Positions 51,631-64,000 of a stretch of 64,000 nt of DNA are shown here, piece after piece. Each line of letters opens with the position of its first letter. The first letter of the stretch is position 1. The notes below the pieces were generated by a model, which saw only the letters and a program-made list of their open reading frames with translations, was not told where the DNA came from and did no database searches. Position numbers and translations under genes: made by a program. The stretch lies in contig JAUCEF010000005.1 of the NCBI GenBank assembly GCA_033558025.1, positions 3,782,001-3,846,000 of the forward strand. The letters run 5' to 3'. This stretch comes from Phytophthora sp. 'mugwort' (taxonomy: Eukaryota; Oomycota; Peronosporomycetes; Peronosporales; Peronosporaceae).

Positions 51631-52987
51631 ATGGAGCAACTCCCCGACGGTCTGCTCGCGCACCTCTTCTCGTTTCTCTCGGCGCGGGATGTGCTCCAGA
51701 TTGCATCCACCTGTCGGTTGCTCGCGCCGTCCTCGCCATCCGTGCAGCTGGCGCTCGAGCGCGTCGTCACGCGTCGCTTCGGTGCCATCGCAGGATTCCT
51801 GCCGGCCTCGTCCGCTCACTGGCCGCGCTCGCTCGCCGTGCTCAGAGGCGCCGAGGTTCTACACATCAAAGAGCTCCTGGCACGCTCGGCAGCGAGGTCT
51901 TTCGAAGACGCTACGCTCTGCTCGCCCAACTGCGTCGTTGTGAGTCGCGCATGGCTCGGCGCCTTCCGCAAGCGTTGCCAGGCCTTCGAGCAGTTCCTAT
52001 TGCAGTTCCGGCGCACTAAAAGGCAGCAACGGCGGCAGAATAATGCCGGTAAAAAGAGGGACATTTTAGTGGCGGAAAAGCTCCAAATTGCAGCTAATTC
52101 GTCACTCGACAAAGCCGGAGCCATGATCGTGTGCGCGCACGACGCCCTGCTGCCCGCTGCTCAGTGTGTGGGCCGCAGTCGACGCGCTATCATCAGCGGG
52201 GACGTTTTCAGGGAGATCGCAGTGTACGCTCCGGAGTTGAGAGGCTTCAGCTTGAGATCGTGCTGTGACTGCCGTACCTGCGTGCTAGAACAGGAGGCGA
52301 GGGAGCTCGAGGCTGAGGAGAGGAAGAGAGCGAGGTTTGACGGAGAGATTGCGGGCTCGGAGGAAATGCTGGAGCTGCTGCAGAGGAAGAATGGGTTTCC
52401 CAAGGGACTTTTCTCACCCGTAGAGGCCATGGGCAGCAGACAACAGCAACTGGCACCGCACTTGTCGGTCAATGGACGGAGCAAGTTCGCGACGTATTTC
52501 TTGGTGCCCAAGAAATGGCTCAATAAGTGGCGGAAGTTTGTACGCAGCCAGGGAGACGATGCCCCCGGACCGGTGCTGAATGCTGAGCTGGTGTGCTTGT
52601 CGCACCAAAAGACCATTGTGCCGCCGTATATCTCCATGTTCCTGTCGGGCTTTTCGCTCGAGCAGTCACTCAAGGCTACGCAAGCGTAAGTTGCCTGTTA
52701 AATAAGTTGCTGACTGATATGGGTTCATGTCATCTTTGTTTGTATACTTACTGGTCTTTTTGGGGGTTATATGGATTTGCAGTCTCGGATCCACCACGCC
52801 CACCCGCCAGTACGAAATCGTGACGTTTGGTGAATGGGAAGCACTATACGACAGGTATTGTGCTGAGTTCGCTGTTGGCTTTGACGTAATCAACGGCGCG
52901 TATCACTGGAGAACGCAGGAATGCCAGATGTGCAATTATGGCATGGGTGGAGGCCCGTCGTCGAATCAACCGAACTCACGTCGCTAA
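51631..52987 (+). CDS. F-box protein with C-terminal DUSP-like domain
   Basis: F-box proteins recruit substrates to SCF ubiquitin ligases. Two exons, 51,631-52,685 and 52,783-52,987 (97-bp intron GTAAGT...TGCAG, frame kept), give 419 residues. The protein starts immediately with an F-box (MEQLPDGLLAHLFSFLSARD, IASTCRLL). A basic/helical middle follows (RRTKRQQRRQNNAGKKR-like), then a Cys-containing segment (LRSCCDCRTCVLEQEARELE). The C-terminal 150 residues resemble the DUSP fold of ubiquitin-specific proteases: YFLVPKKWLNKWRKFV, PGPVLNAELVCL, then in exon 2 EIVTFGEWEALYDRYCAEF. The ATG at 51,631 was chosen because the open frame above it has no other ATG. The 3' end converges with the next gene, 103 bp apart. 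Confidence 0.75.
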
Positions 52988-53090
52988 ACACGACATCCAT
53001 GAAGAGGCCGCGAAAGCGAGGCAGCTGGCATGTCTACAATATAAATATGCACGTATATTGACGGAATACGGATCTATAAATGAAAAGGTA

Positions 53091-56000
53091 TCAGCTGGCA
53101 ACGTCATCGTTGTCATCGACACGTCCAGGATGTCGCCTACTTATCGAAGATACCTCAGCTTCCTCGCCCATATCATCGTCCACGCTATCGTCGGTAGGTA
53201 GTTGGTTGATATCACGTGACAACCGATTGATACTCTGATCCACTTCTTCCTCGATTTTGGGCATGCTGCTAGCAAATTCCGGGTCTCCTTCTTCCAAGAG
53301 CTTGGCACGACGGACAGCTTCCAGCATAGCGGGCACACTAAAGTTGCTAAAGCATAATTGCCTGCCGTAACGCAGCATCTGAGCTTCGTAGGCTGCATAA
53401 TTGTAAGCCTTGACCCACCGCTTTCGCACCTCTTGTTGAACTTGCTTCTTGCGTTGTGCAGTCGTCTCAGCGAAGATTCGCCGAGACTCGGAGAGACCCT
53501 CGCCAACAATCATGCTGAGCCCAAATACTGTGACTGCAATGCATGTTCCAACAAGCAAGAAGCTTAGCAAGTGCACGTCGATCAACGACTCGATATTGAG
53601 GTCGTTCAGCCGTATCATCACTCCGAGCCACAACGTAAAGAAAAGCTGCAACTGGGTGATACTCGCGATGAGATTATCCGAGTAGCCGTCGTACGGTTGG
53701 AAGTAAAGCAAGAACCACATTGTCATCAAACTGCGCCACCGAAAAAATAATATAGTTAGTACCGGACAATTTCGTCATCAAACAGTTACAGTTCAAAACT
53801 CGTAAGTACCAGACAACAAGCGCCAACAAGACTTGCTCTACGCTTCCGTTCTCCACGAACACAATTACACCACTGAGGAAAAGCTTTCGTGAGAGATCCA
53901 CAACTTCAAACCACCAGTAGTCGTTGGTATCTGCAAGGAAAACCAAGTACAATGGTTAGTTATGGACGGTAACGACCCAAGAAAGTTTATTGACACAAGA
54001 CCTACATTCGGCATAGATAAAACCCAGTCGCGCTTGCACCGTCGAGTCCTACAATTATTGTCGAAAAAACCAAAACGTATGGTTAGTTCTTCAAAAGAAA
54101 TACTGGTAATTATCTCGAAAATCATTGGAGCGTACCGTCAAGTTCTTGCGCTTCATGTACTTGGCCAGTTCCTCGTCCTGCACTTCTATACTATCCATAT
54201 CTCGAACAAAGCGTCCATCTGCTAGCTGTTGTTCTTCGACTTCCTTAAGCCATTTGTGACGTTGGATACGCAACTGAGGCTTCCGCAGAAGCTTGAGGCG
54301 TGCTGCGACGCCACGGTCCTGAGCTAGCCAGATCAAAAGGCCAAAGAAGAATGGAATTCCCACTACCCACACAATGACTCCGATGGTCGCGATCAGGCCA
54401 AATACTGCCCATTGTCCGTTGTAACAAACCAGGCGTCGATCTGCCACGAGATAAAATACATCACCAACTTCCTGGCAATTGTAGACAGTAAGAATTGTCT
54501 TCGAGACCGACGGGTACAGGAAGAGAGCCATCCAGCAGTAAAGCTTAAGACATTTGTTTCGATACGTGAGATAGTTCATGCGGAGCTTCACGCGTGCTTG
54601 CCACACGCGAAGATTACTCCGAATAGTACGATCCAGCATCGCTCCCGAGAGCACATGCCGTTTAGTAGGGCAATTAGTATGCACCGATCGAAACAACCCC
54701 AAATACGGAGTTCGGACTTGTGACATCCCGAATTTCCGCTTCAGCGACCGCGTTTCCTTAAGAGTTGAAAGAGCAAACGATCTATCATCGTGAGAATTCC
54801 CTTTGGTCGCCTCCATTTTTGAAGTACGAAGTGATGCACTGTTGTAGAAATGGTGTGTTCGCCACCAACTCCATAGCAGACGGAAGGGGTTAAAGCTTTC
54901 ATCGTCGTTCTCAATGACGTCGCTCTCGAACACAGGAAGTCCACAACGCAGACAGTTGCGCGGGATTAGCAGTAGTTTTGTGCGGTAGCTTCGCATCCCC
55001 GCATAGAAGTACGCGGTGATGACGGTGAGGACGAGGACGACCAGACTCACGGTGACTGTAAAATCAAAGTAAAAGTTCTTAGTCACCACGCAGTCGATCC
55101 CAGCGATGGCCACCAAATCCTAATCAGTTTAGGATTTGTTACATGTTAGTTGCGTTCAAAAGATTCGATAAATCGATGAGATAGTTAGTTCCCACGTACC
55201 AAATTGAATTTCTGTGAGAAATTCATGATATCTTGGATGCTAGATGACCATCTCACAACGAAAGCGCTTTGGAAGTTGCCAAATATCTGGAAAAACCCAA
55301 TGAAAATCTTGAATTTGCTGGGACTAACTGGGAATGTCCTTGTGGGAGGACTCGCATCGACTCCAAAGAGCATTTTCGCGTTTCGAGTCGTATATTTCTT
55401 GAAAAAAAGTGCGACTTTGCTCTTGAGTTGCTCGACTCGCCCCATCGCTGCCATCGATTGTCTCCGATACTTCATACTTGCTCGTAAGGCGATGTGGCCA
55501 GCCTTCTTCATGCCAGGTGCTTTCAGCCTCCTATCTGCTTCTGCTTTTGCAAGTAGACCAATTTCCGTAAGGTCACGGAGATATACTCTGACACCATAGA
55601 TTCCTCCGAGAAGTGCAAGGATCAGTAACACAGGTATAACGAAGTTCTGCCATCGAATTGATGCTCGAACTTCAGCGTTTGCTTGACCGCACGCTACACA
55701 CCAGAAGCAGAAGAAAAAAAATATCTATGAGGATGTCTTATTCTCATCACCAGACACTGTGACGATATAATACTTACGCAAACACAAGTTATCGGTTCCT
55801 CGCTTAAACCCATCGGCACATACAGAACAGATAGCCAAGTCGTACCCGTCAGCACAGGAAACGTTGTTAACTGTTGATGCCAATGCGATCGTTTGAACCG
55901 AAATATCAGCTTGACATGCACCCTCAATCTAAAGCCAAATGGTTAAGAACACAACTGTTAAACGTATCATAACCTTCAATCCGAGGTTTGTCAGTGAACG

Positions 56001-59000
56001 TACGTCGCAAGTGTAGAACGCTTGTCCCGACAGACACGAGAACAAGCGCTCGGGTGTCCAGTATACGTTGAAGTCATTGTGGTTTGAGCACTCGTGAATC
56101 ACTGTCGAGAGGTTCTTCATCGGGTCCTGCAACGCAATTCGCCTGCACGGGTCTTCCGCATTCCACAGGGAAGGTTTCAGACAGTTGGCGTCTTGCTTTG
56201 ATGCTGGGGCTGAGAAGAGGTAAAATCCTTCTTCTGTGCGTGGGGACACGGTACCGAGCTCCTCTGCGATCGTGTCCGTAGCACGTCGTACAGTCATATT
56301 ACACTTGGCACCTGGTGGACAGTCGAAGCATTTAACACCATCCAAACTGATGTAACGTAGAAAAGTTAGAAATTAGTTTACTAATACCCAGCAATATATC
56401 AACGTTAAGCTATGTACCCACCTGTACATGTTTTTTTGGCAGCGTTCGCATACACTGAAAAATACACAATCAGTTTTTTATGTTACCAGCCATGAATCAA
56501 TTTTGAAGTCTTACCCTTGATTGACGGAGTATCCTGGCAGACACGGCAGCAGTTTAACGCTCTGGACGAATTTCCGTGACTCGGAACGTGGTAATGTGCA
56601 CGAGATTGTTGTAGTATAGATTCCTTCTTCTGGGGTTCTATTGGTAGCTGTAAATTTGGCGCCACGATACGAGATAACACCCAATGTAGAACGGATCAAA
56701 GCGTTCGGCACAAACAACAAGCGCTCGGTCTGCTCCGTACAGTAGCCGTCGCTAATAGCGCACTCGGTCTGGTTGTCGAGCACTTCAATCTGTCCATAGA
56801 GATCCACAGCCTTGAGTCGAGGCCACACATGCATAATCTCGTCGAGACTTTTGCTCCGAGTTTTAATCACTTCAATCGACTCCTCGTCAGGCTGCTCCAG
56901 TATCTTTACGCCGCTCGTTATGTTATCAGGCCACCACATCACTTGAACGTCTCGTGTATTGGTAGCGATATCGTACACCGTGTTAGATTCCATCACGCAG
57001 GAACTACACGGGTAAACTGGAGTACGCACTTCGTCTTTTAAGACCCAATACACACACCCTCCGCTGGGCGCAGTGTTCTCCTTACAAGTGATGCCGGTTG
57101 TCACGGTATTATCAACCGATTGGTAATATATTGCGCCGCCACGAGTGAATGCTGCATTCTTGAGGAATGTAGATTCCAAGACACTCGTTGTAGTCAAATG
57201 ACCAGAATATAGAGCGCCACCAAATACGGCGCTGTTTCCAGTTAATTCCCCAGATTTCATGGTCAGACTTGCTTGATCCGTAAGATACAGAGCTCCACCG
57301 TTTTCGTTGGCTCGGTTACTGTGAAAATTTACTGACGTTAATACGGCAGTAGAGTTACCTGTTGCTGCCATTGCCCCACCGAGATCTGCCATATTGTGTT
57401 GAAATACACTTTCAAGAGCGATAATGACTTTTGCCTTGACGTCCGTTGCGATCGCTCCTCCACGTTGATCAGCCGTATTTCCAGTAAATACAGAGCTTAC
57501 GATCACTGCAGAGCCACCGCGATCGACGTGAATTGCACCTCCAACCAACGCCGTATTATTTATTAGAGTGCAGCTCGTGAGCTTCACAACCCCATCAACA
57601 GAAGAGATTGCCCCACCCGCTTCGTTTTTCCCGGTTGAGGTCACGCCACCATTCCCCACAAACTGGGATTTGTAGCCCGCTAGAACAGCCTCCCGCCCAA
57701 CAAAGACACCTTCAAAACACATTCATGCCACAGAACAATTTTAAAGTTAGTAAGACAGGGATTTTTTTTGGTTTTAGAAAGAATCATGAGATTTCGTACC
57801 ACATCCTTCGCCATGAGCAAAATTACGCTCTACTGAGGAGGCGTTAAGAGTGACGGCGTTCTTGTCGCCCGTGTCGATGAAGATTCCTCCTCCTGAGTCA
57901 TCGGCAAAGTTATCCGAGATATCAGAATTTTCAGCATAAACTTTCGACGAAGTTTCCACAAAAATGCCGCCTCCAGACGTCTTGGATTCTGGTAGTGAAC
58001 AAACAAAACAAAAACAAAACAACGTGTTAGTATATATGAAATCTTCCCTCACAATTGCACAATTCATGCGTAGATTGTGCCAGATACGAACCGCTGAGTA
58101 TAACCCTCACAGAAATGAAGGTGGCTTGGGCACTGTTCGATAAACACACGCTACCGCCTCGTTCGTTTGCCGTATTGGAACTGAATTCAGTGGCTTTACT
58201 ATACAAAAACGCATTAGCATTAATGTAAATTCCTCCTCCGGCGTCGGCCGACCCATATGTCGCATACGATGAGAGCAGCCGCAAAACTGAGTCCGTATCC
58301 GCGAGATAGACGAGATCTCCCCTTTGCACGTTCACTTTGTGTTGGGCACGACCTTGAACGTAGTTAAATCCGACAAGTTTTTCAAAGAGAACGGACCAAA
58401 TATCGGTAAAAAATCGGTCCGCGTCGCGAGTAATGCAAGCTTCAAGAAGCTTGAACTCAGAAGCTTTCACTCCAGCAATGGAACCTCCGATCGGTGCGTC
58501 ATTGGACAAGAATAACCACTTATCCGCCATCACTCTCGAGGGTGTCGCTGGACTGATACGTTTATTAGCGTAGAGACCGCCACCTGTCCCCGACTCACTG
58601 TTACCAGCGTGGTTCTCTACGACCAACAAAACGGAGCTGGACATGTACACGCCATAGAGCGAAATAGCACCGCCCGTCGTTTTAGCCGAGTTGTTGTAAA
58701 ACACACAGCTGAGCACATCAATTTGAGGGAAAAAGACCAAACTTTCAGCATATAAACCACCGCCACAATCACTTGCCACATTTCCAACCATAGCGACATT
58801 TTCCAGTATCGTCCTCTCGGCATCACTCACTGCAATACCTCCACCTCTTGAGGCCGAGTTGTTCGCGACTAGAGCGTCTGAAATTGTGATGTTGCCACGA
58901 CCCAGAACCAACAAACCGGCGCCTTGGCCGAACTTCAAATTGGCACTGGAAATCACGGCTCCTGATAGAGTACAGTGGCTGGCGCAATTCAGCACGACGT

Positions 59001-62000
59001 TGGCCCCGTTGCCGGTCTTTGGATCGACAAGATTCGCGTCGATATGGGATCTCTGGGTCGTTGTGTCATCCCATAACAAAAGAGTTGCTGGTTGTAACAC
59101 ACTGTTCACGTACACACCACCAGCAGTTGGCGCGACGTTCTTGGAAATGGCCACGTTCGAATGAGACACTGTAGCTTCCAATATCATTACCCCACCGCCA
59201 GAATGTCCAGCTTTATTGGTAATTAGCCATGAGTCTCGAAAGACGCAACTTGTGCCCGACCCAAAGAAGACGCCACCTCCTGATCTTGCTGCTGTAGAGT
59301 GGGAAATCTCGGTATTAAACACGACGCAGGACGTCGCATCAAGAACTGCTAGTCCCCCTCCAAATGGCGCATCGCTGTTGGTCACGATGACGTCGCCGAC
59401 GGTCGTTCCGATTCCGTCAACGAAAATACTCCCGCCGTATTCATCTGCATGGTTCTGTACCAAGTTTGCTGCATTTTGCCCCACTCCAGAGCTCTCTTCC
59501 GTTGGATATTGGTAAAACGCTGACGAGTCGATGTACACGCCTCCACCACGGAGAGATACACAGCGCACGACGGTCAATGCGTAATGTTTCACCTCGGCGT
59601 CTGTGATGGAAATTCCCCCACCAACACCATGAGAAACGGAACAAGACTCAATTGTTGTCGACTTCAACGCTAATGTACCAGACTCGACCGACAGCCCACC
59701 CCCTCTTTTTGAGGCTGTATTCGAAAAAATACTAGCCCCTTCCAACGTGGAGACACCAGATGTAGCAACTCCACCGCCTCGTTCTCCAGTATTTGTGCTC
59801 ACTGAGATGGTACCCGAAAGACTCGAATCCATAGCATAAACTCCGCCACCAACCCCAGCAACGTTCCTATTGAGTGTCACAGAATCTACCTGAATCGAGG
59901 ATAATTGAACATCGAGGCCACCACCGCTATTCGTTGCTTTATTCAAGACAATATTGACAGAGAGCAAAGTCGCGTCCAAAGCGTCTTGAGCCCCCACGCC
60001 ACCTCCACGAGGTGCCGAGCAGTTTTTAACGTCAAAAAATTGGATTGAGCTGTGAATTCCAGTGATATACACGCCTCCCGCTACAGACTCAGCTCGACTG
60101 TCTCGAACGAGTGACGAAACGTCATTAGCTCCAACGATTGAGCTTGAATTAATGTACATACCAGCTCCAGTTGCTGCTGTACAGTCTGCGATCAAACCAT
60201 GAACCAGTGATATCGTACTCTGCGCGCCAGCATACACCCCGCCACCAACTGGGGCGCCACATTGTTCGAAAACTGGACTAATTAATGCTGCCGAGCTACT
60301 GGAAAACGCAGCGCAACCTCCTCTCGCTGTAGCAGAACAAGAGATCACACGGAGGTTTTTCATCATTGGCCGTGTCCACTCATCGGCATAAACACCACCA
60401 CCAGAAGCTAATGAAAATATCACAAAGAAAAAATGTTAGCTATCAATTACGAGTAAGGCTCAAATTTGTGAACATACCTGCCGTGCAGTTACAGATATCT
60501 GATGCCACATTATTCTCAAAAGTGCCGTTTGATCCGATATAAACTCCCCCGCCATTGCGAATAGCATGGTTCGTCCGGATCGGAGAGTTCTGGAGCATCA
60601 AATTTGCTGTATTTAGTAACGCGATCCCCCCACCATCGTTATCTGCGCGATTTCCGACAATTCGGACGTGTGAAAGTGTCGAGCTTCCACGTATGGCTGT
60701 CAGTCCAGCCCCGACTAGTGCCGTATTTTCGACAAGGTTCAGTGTCGTCCCAGTGAACGTTCCATCGACGGAGAGGCCACCGCCATTAATAGAAGCATCG
60801 TTTTGCCACAATTTACTGTTCTCGTCGCCACTAACTGAAACAGTATTTTGAGCATATACACCGCCGCCTTGAGTTGCAGTGCAGTGCTTGATAGTGGACT
60901 GCTCGAGCTTCAAGTCCGACTCATCTAAGAAAATCGCGCCTCCTTTTGCTCCAGCAGAGCAATTTGTGAGCTCCGAGTTCGTAAGCGTTAATTGGGAATT
61001 GTAGGCCGCAATGGCTCCTCCATTTTCGTGAGAATTGCCAAATGCGATGATGATTTTTTCCATTTGAACAATGGAATCGGAAACGCTGATGGCAGCGCCA
61101 GCGTGACTTGATAAAGTATTCTTTAGTGTCAATTGTTCCAGTTGAACTGACCCGGTGCTACTAGAAATAATCAATCCACGGAGCTCGTTTCGGCAATCAA
61201 GAATTGTCACAATTGGGCCTCTCAACCCTCGGATTCGAATACTAGCGGTTGATACCGTCAAGCCGCAATTGTCAACTCCGCTGTAAATGCCGGGATAAAG
61301 TAAGATCGTATTTCCAGAAGCCGCGAGCTCGAGAGCCCGCCGCAGTGACTTCACCGCTTTCGGGTCTGTCCCATTACTAGACGTATCCATCCGCTGTCCA
61401 GTTCCTTGCGTATCGTCTCCGTTTTCGCTCACTACGATCATCTCGTTCTCGGATTGGAGGCAAACCGGGTCGCATGTTGTCGATGTGCACGTTGTCAAAT
61501 CTTTAGGACAAATAATAGCATTCGTGCAGCTTTCTCCCACATATCCGTTAAAGCATGAGCAAGCGCCCTGTCGACAAGCGCCATTTAATGAACAGAATCC
61601 GTTGGTTGAGAGGGGACAGGGAACGGATACCGCTTGCACTGCATCTGACGCGTCGACGATCTCATAATGTAGAGCCATCCCTTCGTAAGCTATACTACCA
61701 TCGGATGTGAATGACAGCGTCACACTCTCAATCCCAGGGCCTGTTGATACCACAAAATTCCCTTTTCGACGGCATCCTCCCTTCCACAGGTGCTTGGTCA
61801 CCCCATTCGTTGTCACACTAATTGTTAAACTATCATGGTCGCATTCAAGCCAAAACATTGAAAACTAAAGTAGCATTTAGCAAAAAATAAAAATAAAAAA
61901 ATACGTTAATGAAACTCGTCCGAAAATAAAAAACAAAAGCAACACGAAGAGCTTGACTTACACTGATCAAGATGCCTGCTTGGTTCTGTGGTGTGATTGT

Positions 62001-64000
62001 CCATATCTCGTTGTCCGTGTTCTTGTAGTCGTGCCAGTGAATGTGGCCTTTGTTGCCCACGCAGTCAAAGCCACTCGATGATGGGGTCGTGGCTGTAAAT
62101 GTCATAACTTCACTTAGAGCGCTGAGAGAGCCATCGGCTCGATTCACTTGGAGTTGGTACAAATACGTGGTGCCCTCAACAATCTCATCTTCAAACGTAA
62201 TATCTTGTCCATTGTCCACATAGAACGCTCCATCTCGATAAAGCCGATAGCTGATCGCATCATCTTCCGCCTCCCAAAACACATTAGCCACCGTACGTGA
62301 ATCTACGTATAAAACACAACAAAAATACAAAGTAAACCAATTAGTATACCTAAACAAAGAATTCCATTGAGGAATAAAATATCCGGCAGCACGATTTTCT
62401 TACGACAGCCAACGGAAGGTGGTCGAGGCTGATGATCATGAAGCGGCGTCCGAAAGAAAATCACTTTGCTCGCTTCTCCTGGTTCGCCAGCACCAGTGAC
62501 CGCTCGCTATGCCAGAAAATAACAATAGTTAACCCCGAAGACGAAAAAAAGCACTGTGAATAATACTACGCACCACCGTAGCAGTATAGTCTGTGGTAGG
62601 GGCCAAATCAGCGATAGTCAGAGAATGTTCATCCACTGGAACACTACTAGAAAACCTAATACTACTATCCGACGTTTGCAACACAATCAATGTGTAGGTT
62701 GCGACATAGCCACCACCAAAATCGATGCACGGCTCCCAGTGAATAGAGACATAAGTATTCGAGAGCTCGGCGACGTGAACATCTTGAGGAGCTCGTGGAA
62801 GTGAAGTCTTGTCAGTCGGAAACGTCGCAGCTGTGCTGGGTGGAGACACACCGATGGGGTTATAAGCGACGAGCGTCACTGTGTAATCCGTAATCGAGAG
62901 CAGGTTCCCGACTGTGCAGGAAAGGATGAGTCCTTCACATTTCCCAACCTCCTTGCCCAATCTCGTCATACTAAGTCGGTAAGAAGTTAACGGAACTCCG
63001 CCCGTATCTACAGGATCCGTCCAAGAGAGTTCAATGGCACCACCGGTAGTCGAAGTCACAGTCGGTGGCTCGGGGGCACCAGGCACAGTAGCCACGGAGG
63101 TTGCCGTCTTGATGTCATTCGTGGCGTCACTTTTTCCAACTTGATTAGAAATTTCAATCGTGAACGCGTACGTCGTCGATGGCAGAAGCCCTCCAGCTTG
63201 TAGATAAATGAACTCGCCATCGTCCGTGGCCAATTCCCTCGACAAAAGACGGCGGGTTTTCGAGGTTAATACGGGTTTTGTTGGCACTCGACGCACGGCA
63301 TCTGATGGGACTTTTACTCCGTTCGCATACACATTGCACACTAGAGCGCCCACTTGGACTCCTCCCGTGTCTATTGGAACTTTAATCGCCAGCGTAGCCG
63401 AACCTCCAGATGATTGGAGGACAATCGGAGCTCCCGGTAGTGATGGCGGCGTAGCGAGAGTGGTTGCAAACCTTTTCATGGCTGCGTCCGAGCCTGTGCC
63501 CAGACTGTTTCCAGCATACACTTTAAAGTCGTACACTCGGTTAGCAAGGAGTCCACCGAAGCTTATTTCTGGGACACTTGTCTTCTGTACCAGTTCAGTA
63601 TCGCCACTCGTATCCTTTGCGTGTACTGAGTAATATGTAATTAAACTGCCGCCGTCATCATCAGGTCTCGTCCACGAGAATTGAACCATTCCACCCGTGG
63701 CGTTAATAAACTTGACGTCATTCGGTGGACCTGGCGCCGAGATGAGCGTTGTTCGTAGCGGGTAAATGGACGAATTAGTGGAATTCCCCACTTCATTCAT
63801 ACATGACGCCATGAACAGATACTCGGTCACTTTCTGGAGCTTTGTTTGCCAATAACTAGTGTCTTTGCCATGATGGACGAGCGTCCAAGTGGGATTTGAC
63901 CGGCTTGGACTCATGTATACCTGGTAAGACAGCTCCTGATCACCCCCCCGGTCGTTGGGAGGTTTGACGGCCACATGAATCCCACCACCCGTGGTACCTG
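53091..64000 (-). CDS. Giant FN3/beta-helix/cysteine-rich polytopic membrane protein (5' end outside window)
   Basis: At least a dozen exons on the minus strand, more than 10 kb. Order: three or more FN3 domains (63,974-62,400; repeats with PGPPNDVKF, PGAPEPPTV, LPRAPQDVHV), another FN3-like unit and a short beta-domain (62,300-61,700), an EGF-like module (CSLNGACRQGACSCFNGYVG), and a very long parallel beta-helix of GGAI/GGGVY repeats (61,350-56,900) like chlamydial Pmp and pectin-lyase folds. Next come cysteine-rich C-P-P-G-x-x-C modules (56,560-55,700) and a polytopic membrane region (55,630-53,480) with about eight spans, for example VSLVVLVLTVITAYFYAG and FGLIATIGVIVWVVGIPFFF. An acidic cytoplasmic tail ends at 53,091 (GRVDDNDDVAS). 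The layout suggests a surface adhesin or receptor with a TRP/FLC-like membrane part. Exon borders inside are approximate; 53,764-53,816 and similar gaps are introns. Confidence 0.8.

Noticed and set aside
1..64000. CRISPR array, rRNA or tRNA genes
   Set aside because: No regularly spaced short repeats and no rRNA or complete tRNA sequence was seen on either strand.

Overview
The window reads as nuclear DNA of an oomycete, most likely Phytophthora. The host genes are compact and GC-rich, carry short (54-106 bp) GT-AG introns, and include oomycete-style products: a myosin with an N-terminal calponin-homology domain, and a very large beta-helix/FN3 membrane protein. The genus is an inference; no marker here fixes it.

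Layout. (1) 1-21,059 is a gene-dense host block: an organellar Obg GTPase (-, runs off the left edge), a small unknown gene (+) sharing an 81-bp divergent promoter with it, a P4-ATPase lipid flippase (-), an atypical two-domain E2F-like factor (+), a leucine-rich-repeat protein (-), a CH-domain myosin (-), a GOST/GPR180-type seven-TM protein (+) and a seven-exon protein that may be a Fanconi core-complex (FAAP100/FANCB-like) subunit (-). (2) 21.2-24.25 kb is degenerate sequence with diverged repeats and no convincing gene. (3) 24.26-45.73 kb is a nest of mobile DNA. A pol-less Copia element (minus) is interrupted by a second Copia element (plus, 24,524-43,664, perfect 5-bp target duplication ACCTG). 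Inside that lie a 13.1-kb island of giant-virus-like DNA (26,808-39,918) and a pogo/Tigger relic. (4) 45.73-51.6 kb holds shattered Copia pieces, a MITE and a Tc1/mariner relic. (5) 51.6-64 kb returns to host genes: an F-box/DUSP protein (+) and the huge beta-helix membrane protein (-), which continues past the right edge.

The viral island is the most unusual part. It carries a decayed major-capsid C-terminus of the asfarvirus p72-like type, a broken histone H3-like gene, a Bro-N-type gene, a TnpB/Fanzor-type zinc ribbon, an ankyrin-like gene, a small membrane-protein ORF and orphan ORFs. It is built as A - 4.07-kb unique centre - A' - B - 90-bp AT-rich spacer - B', where A/A' are 3,960-bp and B/B' are 513-bp inverted repeats. 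The free outer ends of A and B' map to the same spot in the capsid gene, 6 bp apart, so joining the island's two ends would give one circle with two 4.48-kb inverted arms. That resembles one unit of a concatemer from a linear genome with terminal inverted repeats and hairpin ends, as in asfarviruses and poxviruses. A complication is that the B arms differ by about 1.4% and the A arms by only about 0.1%.

All calls come from reading the sequence and its translations; no database search or structure prediction was run.
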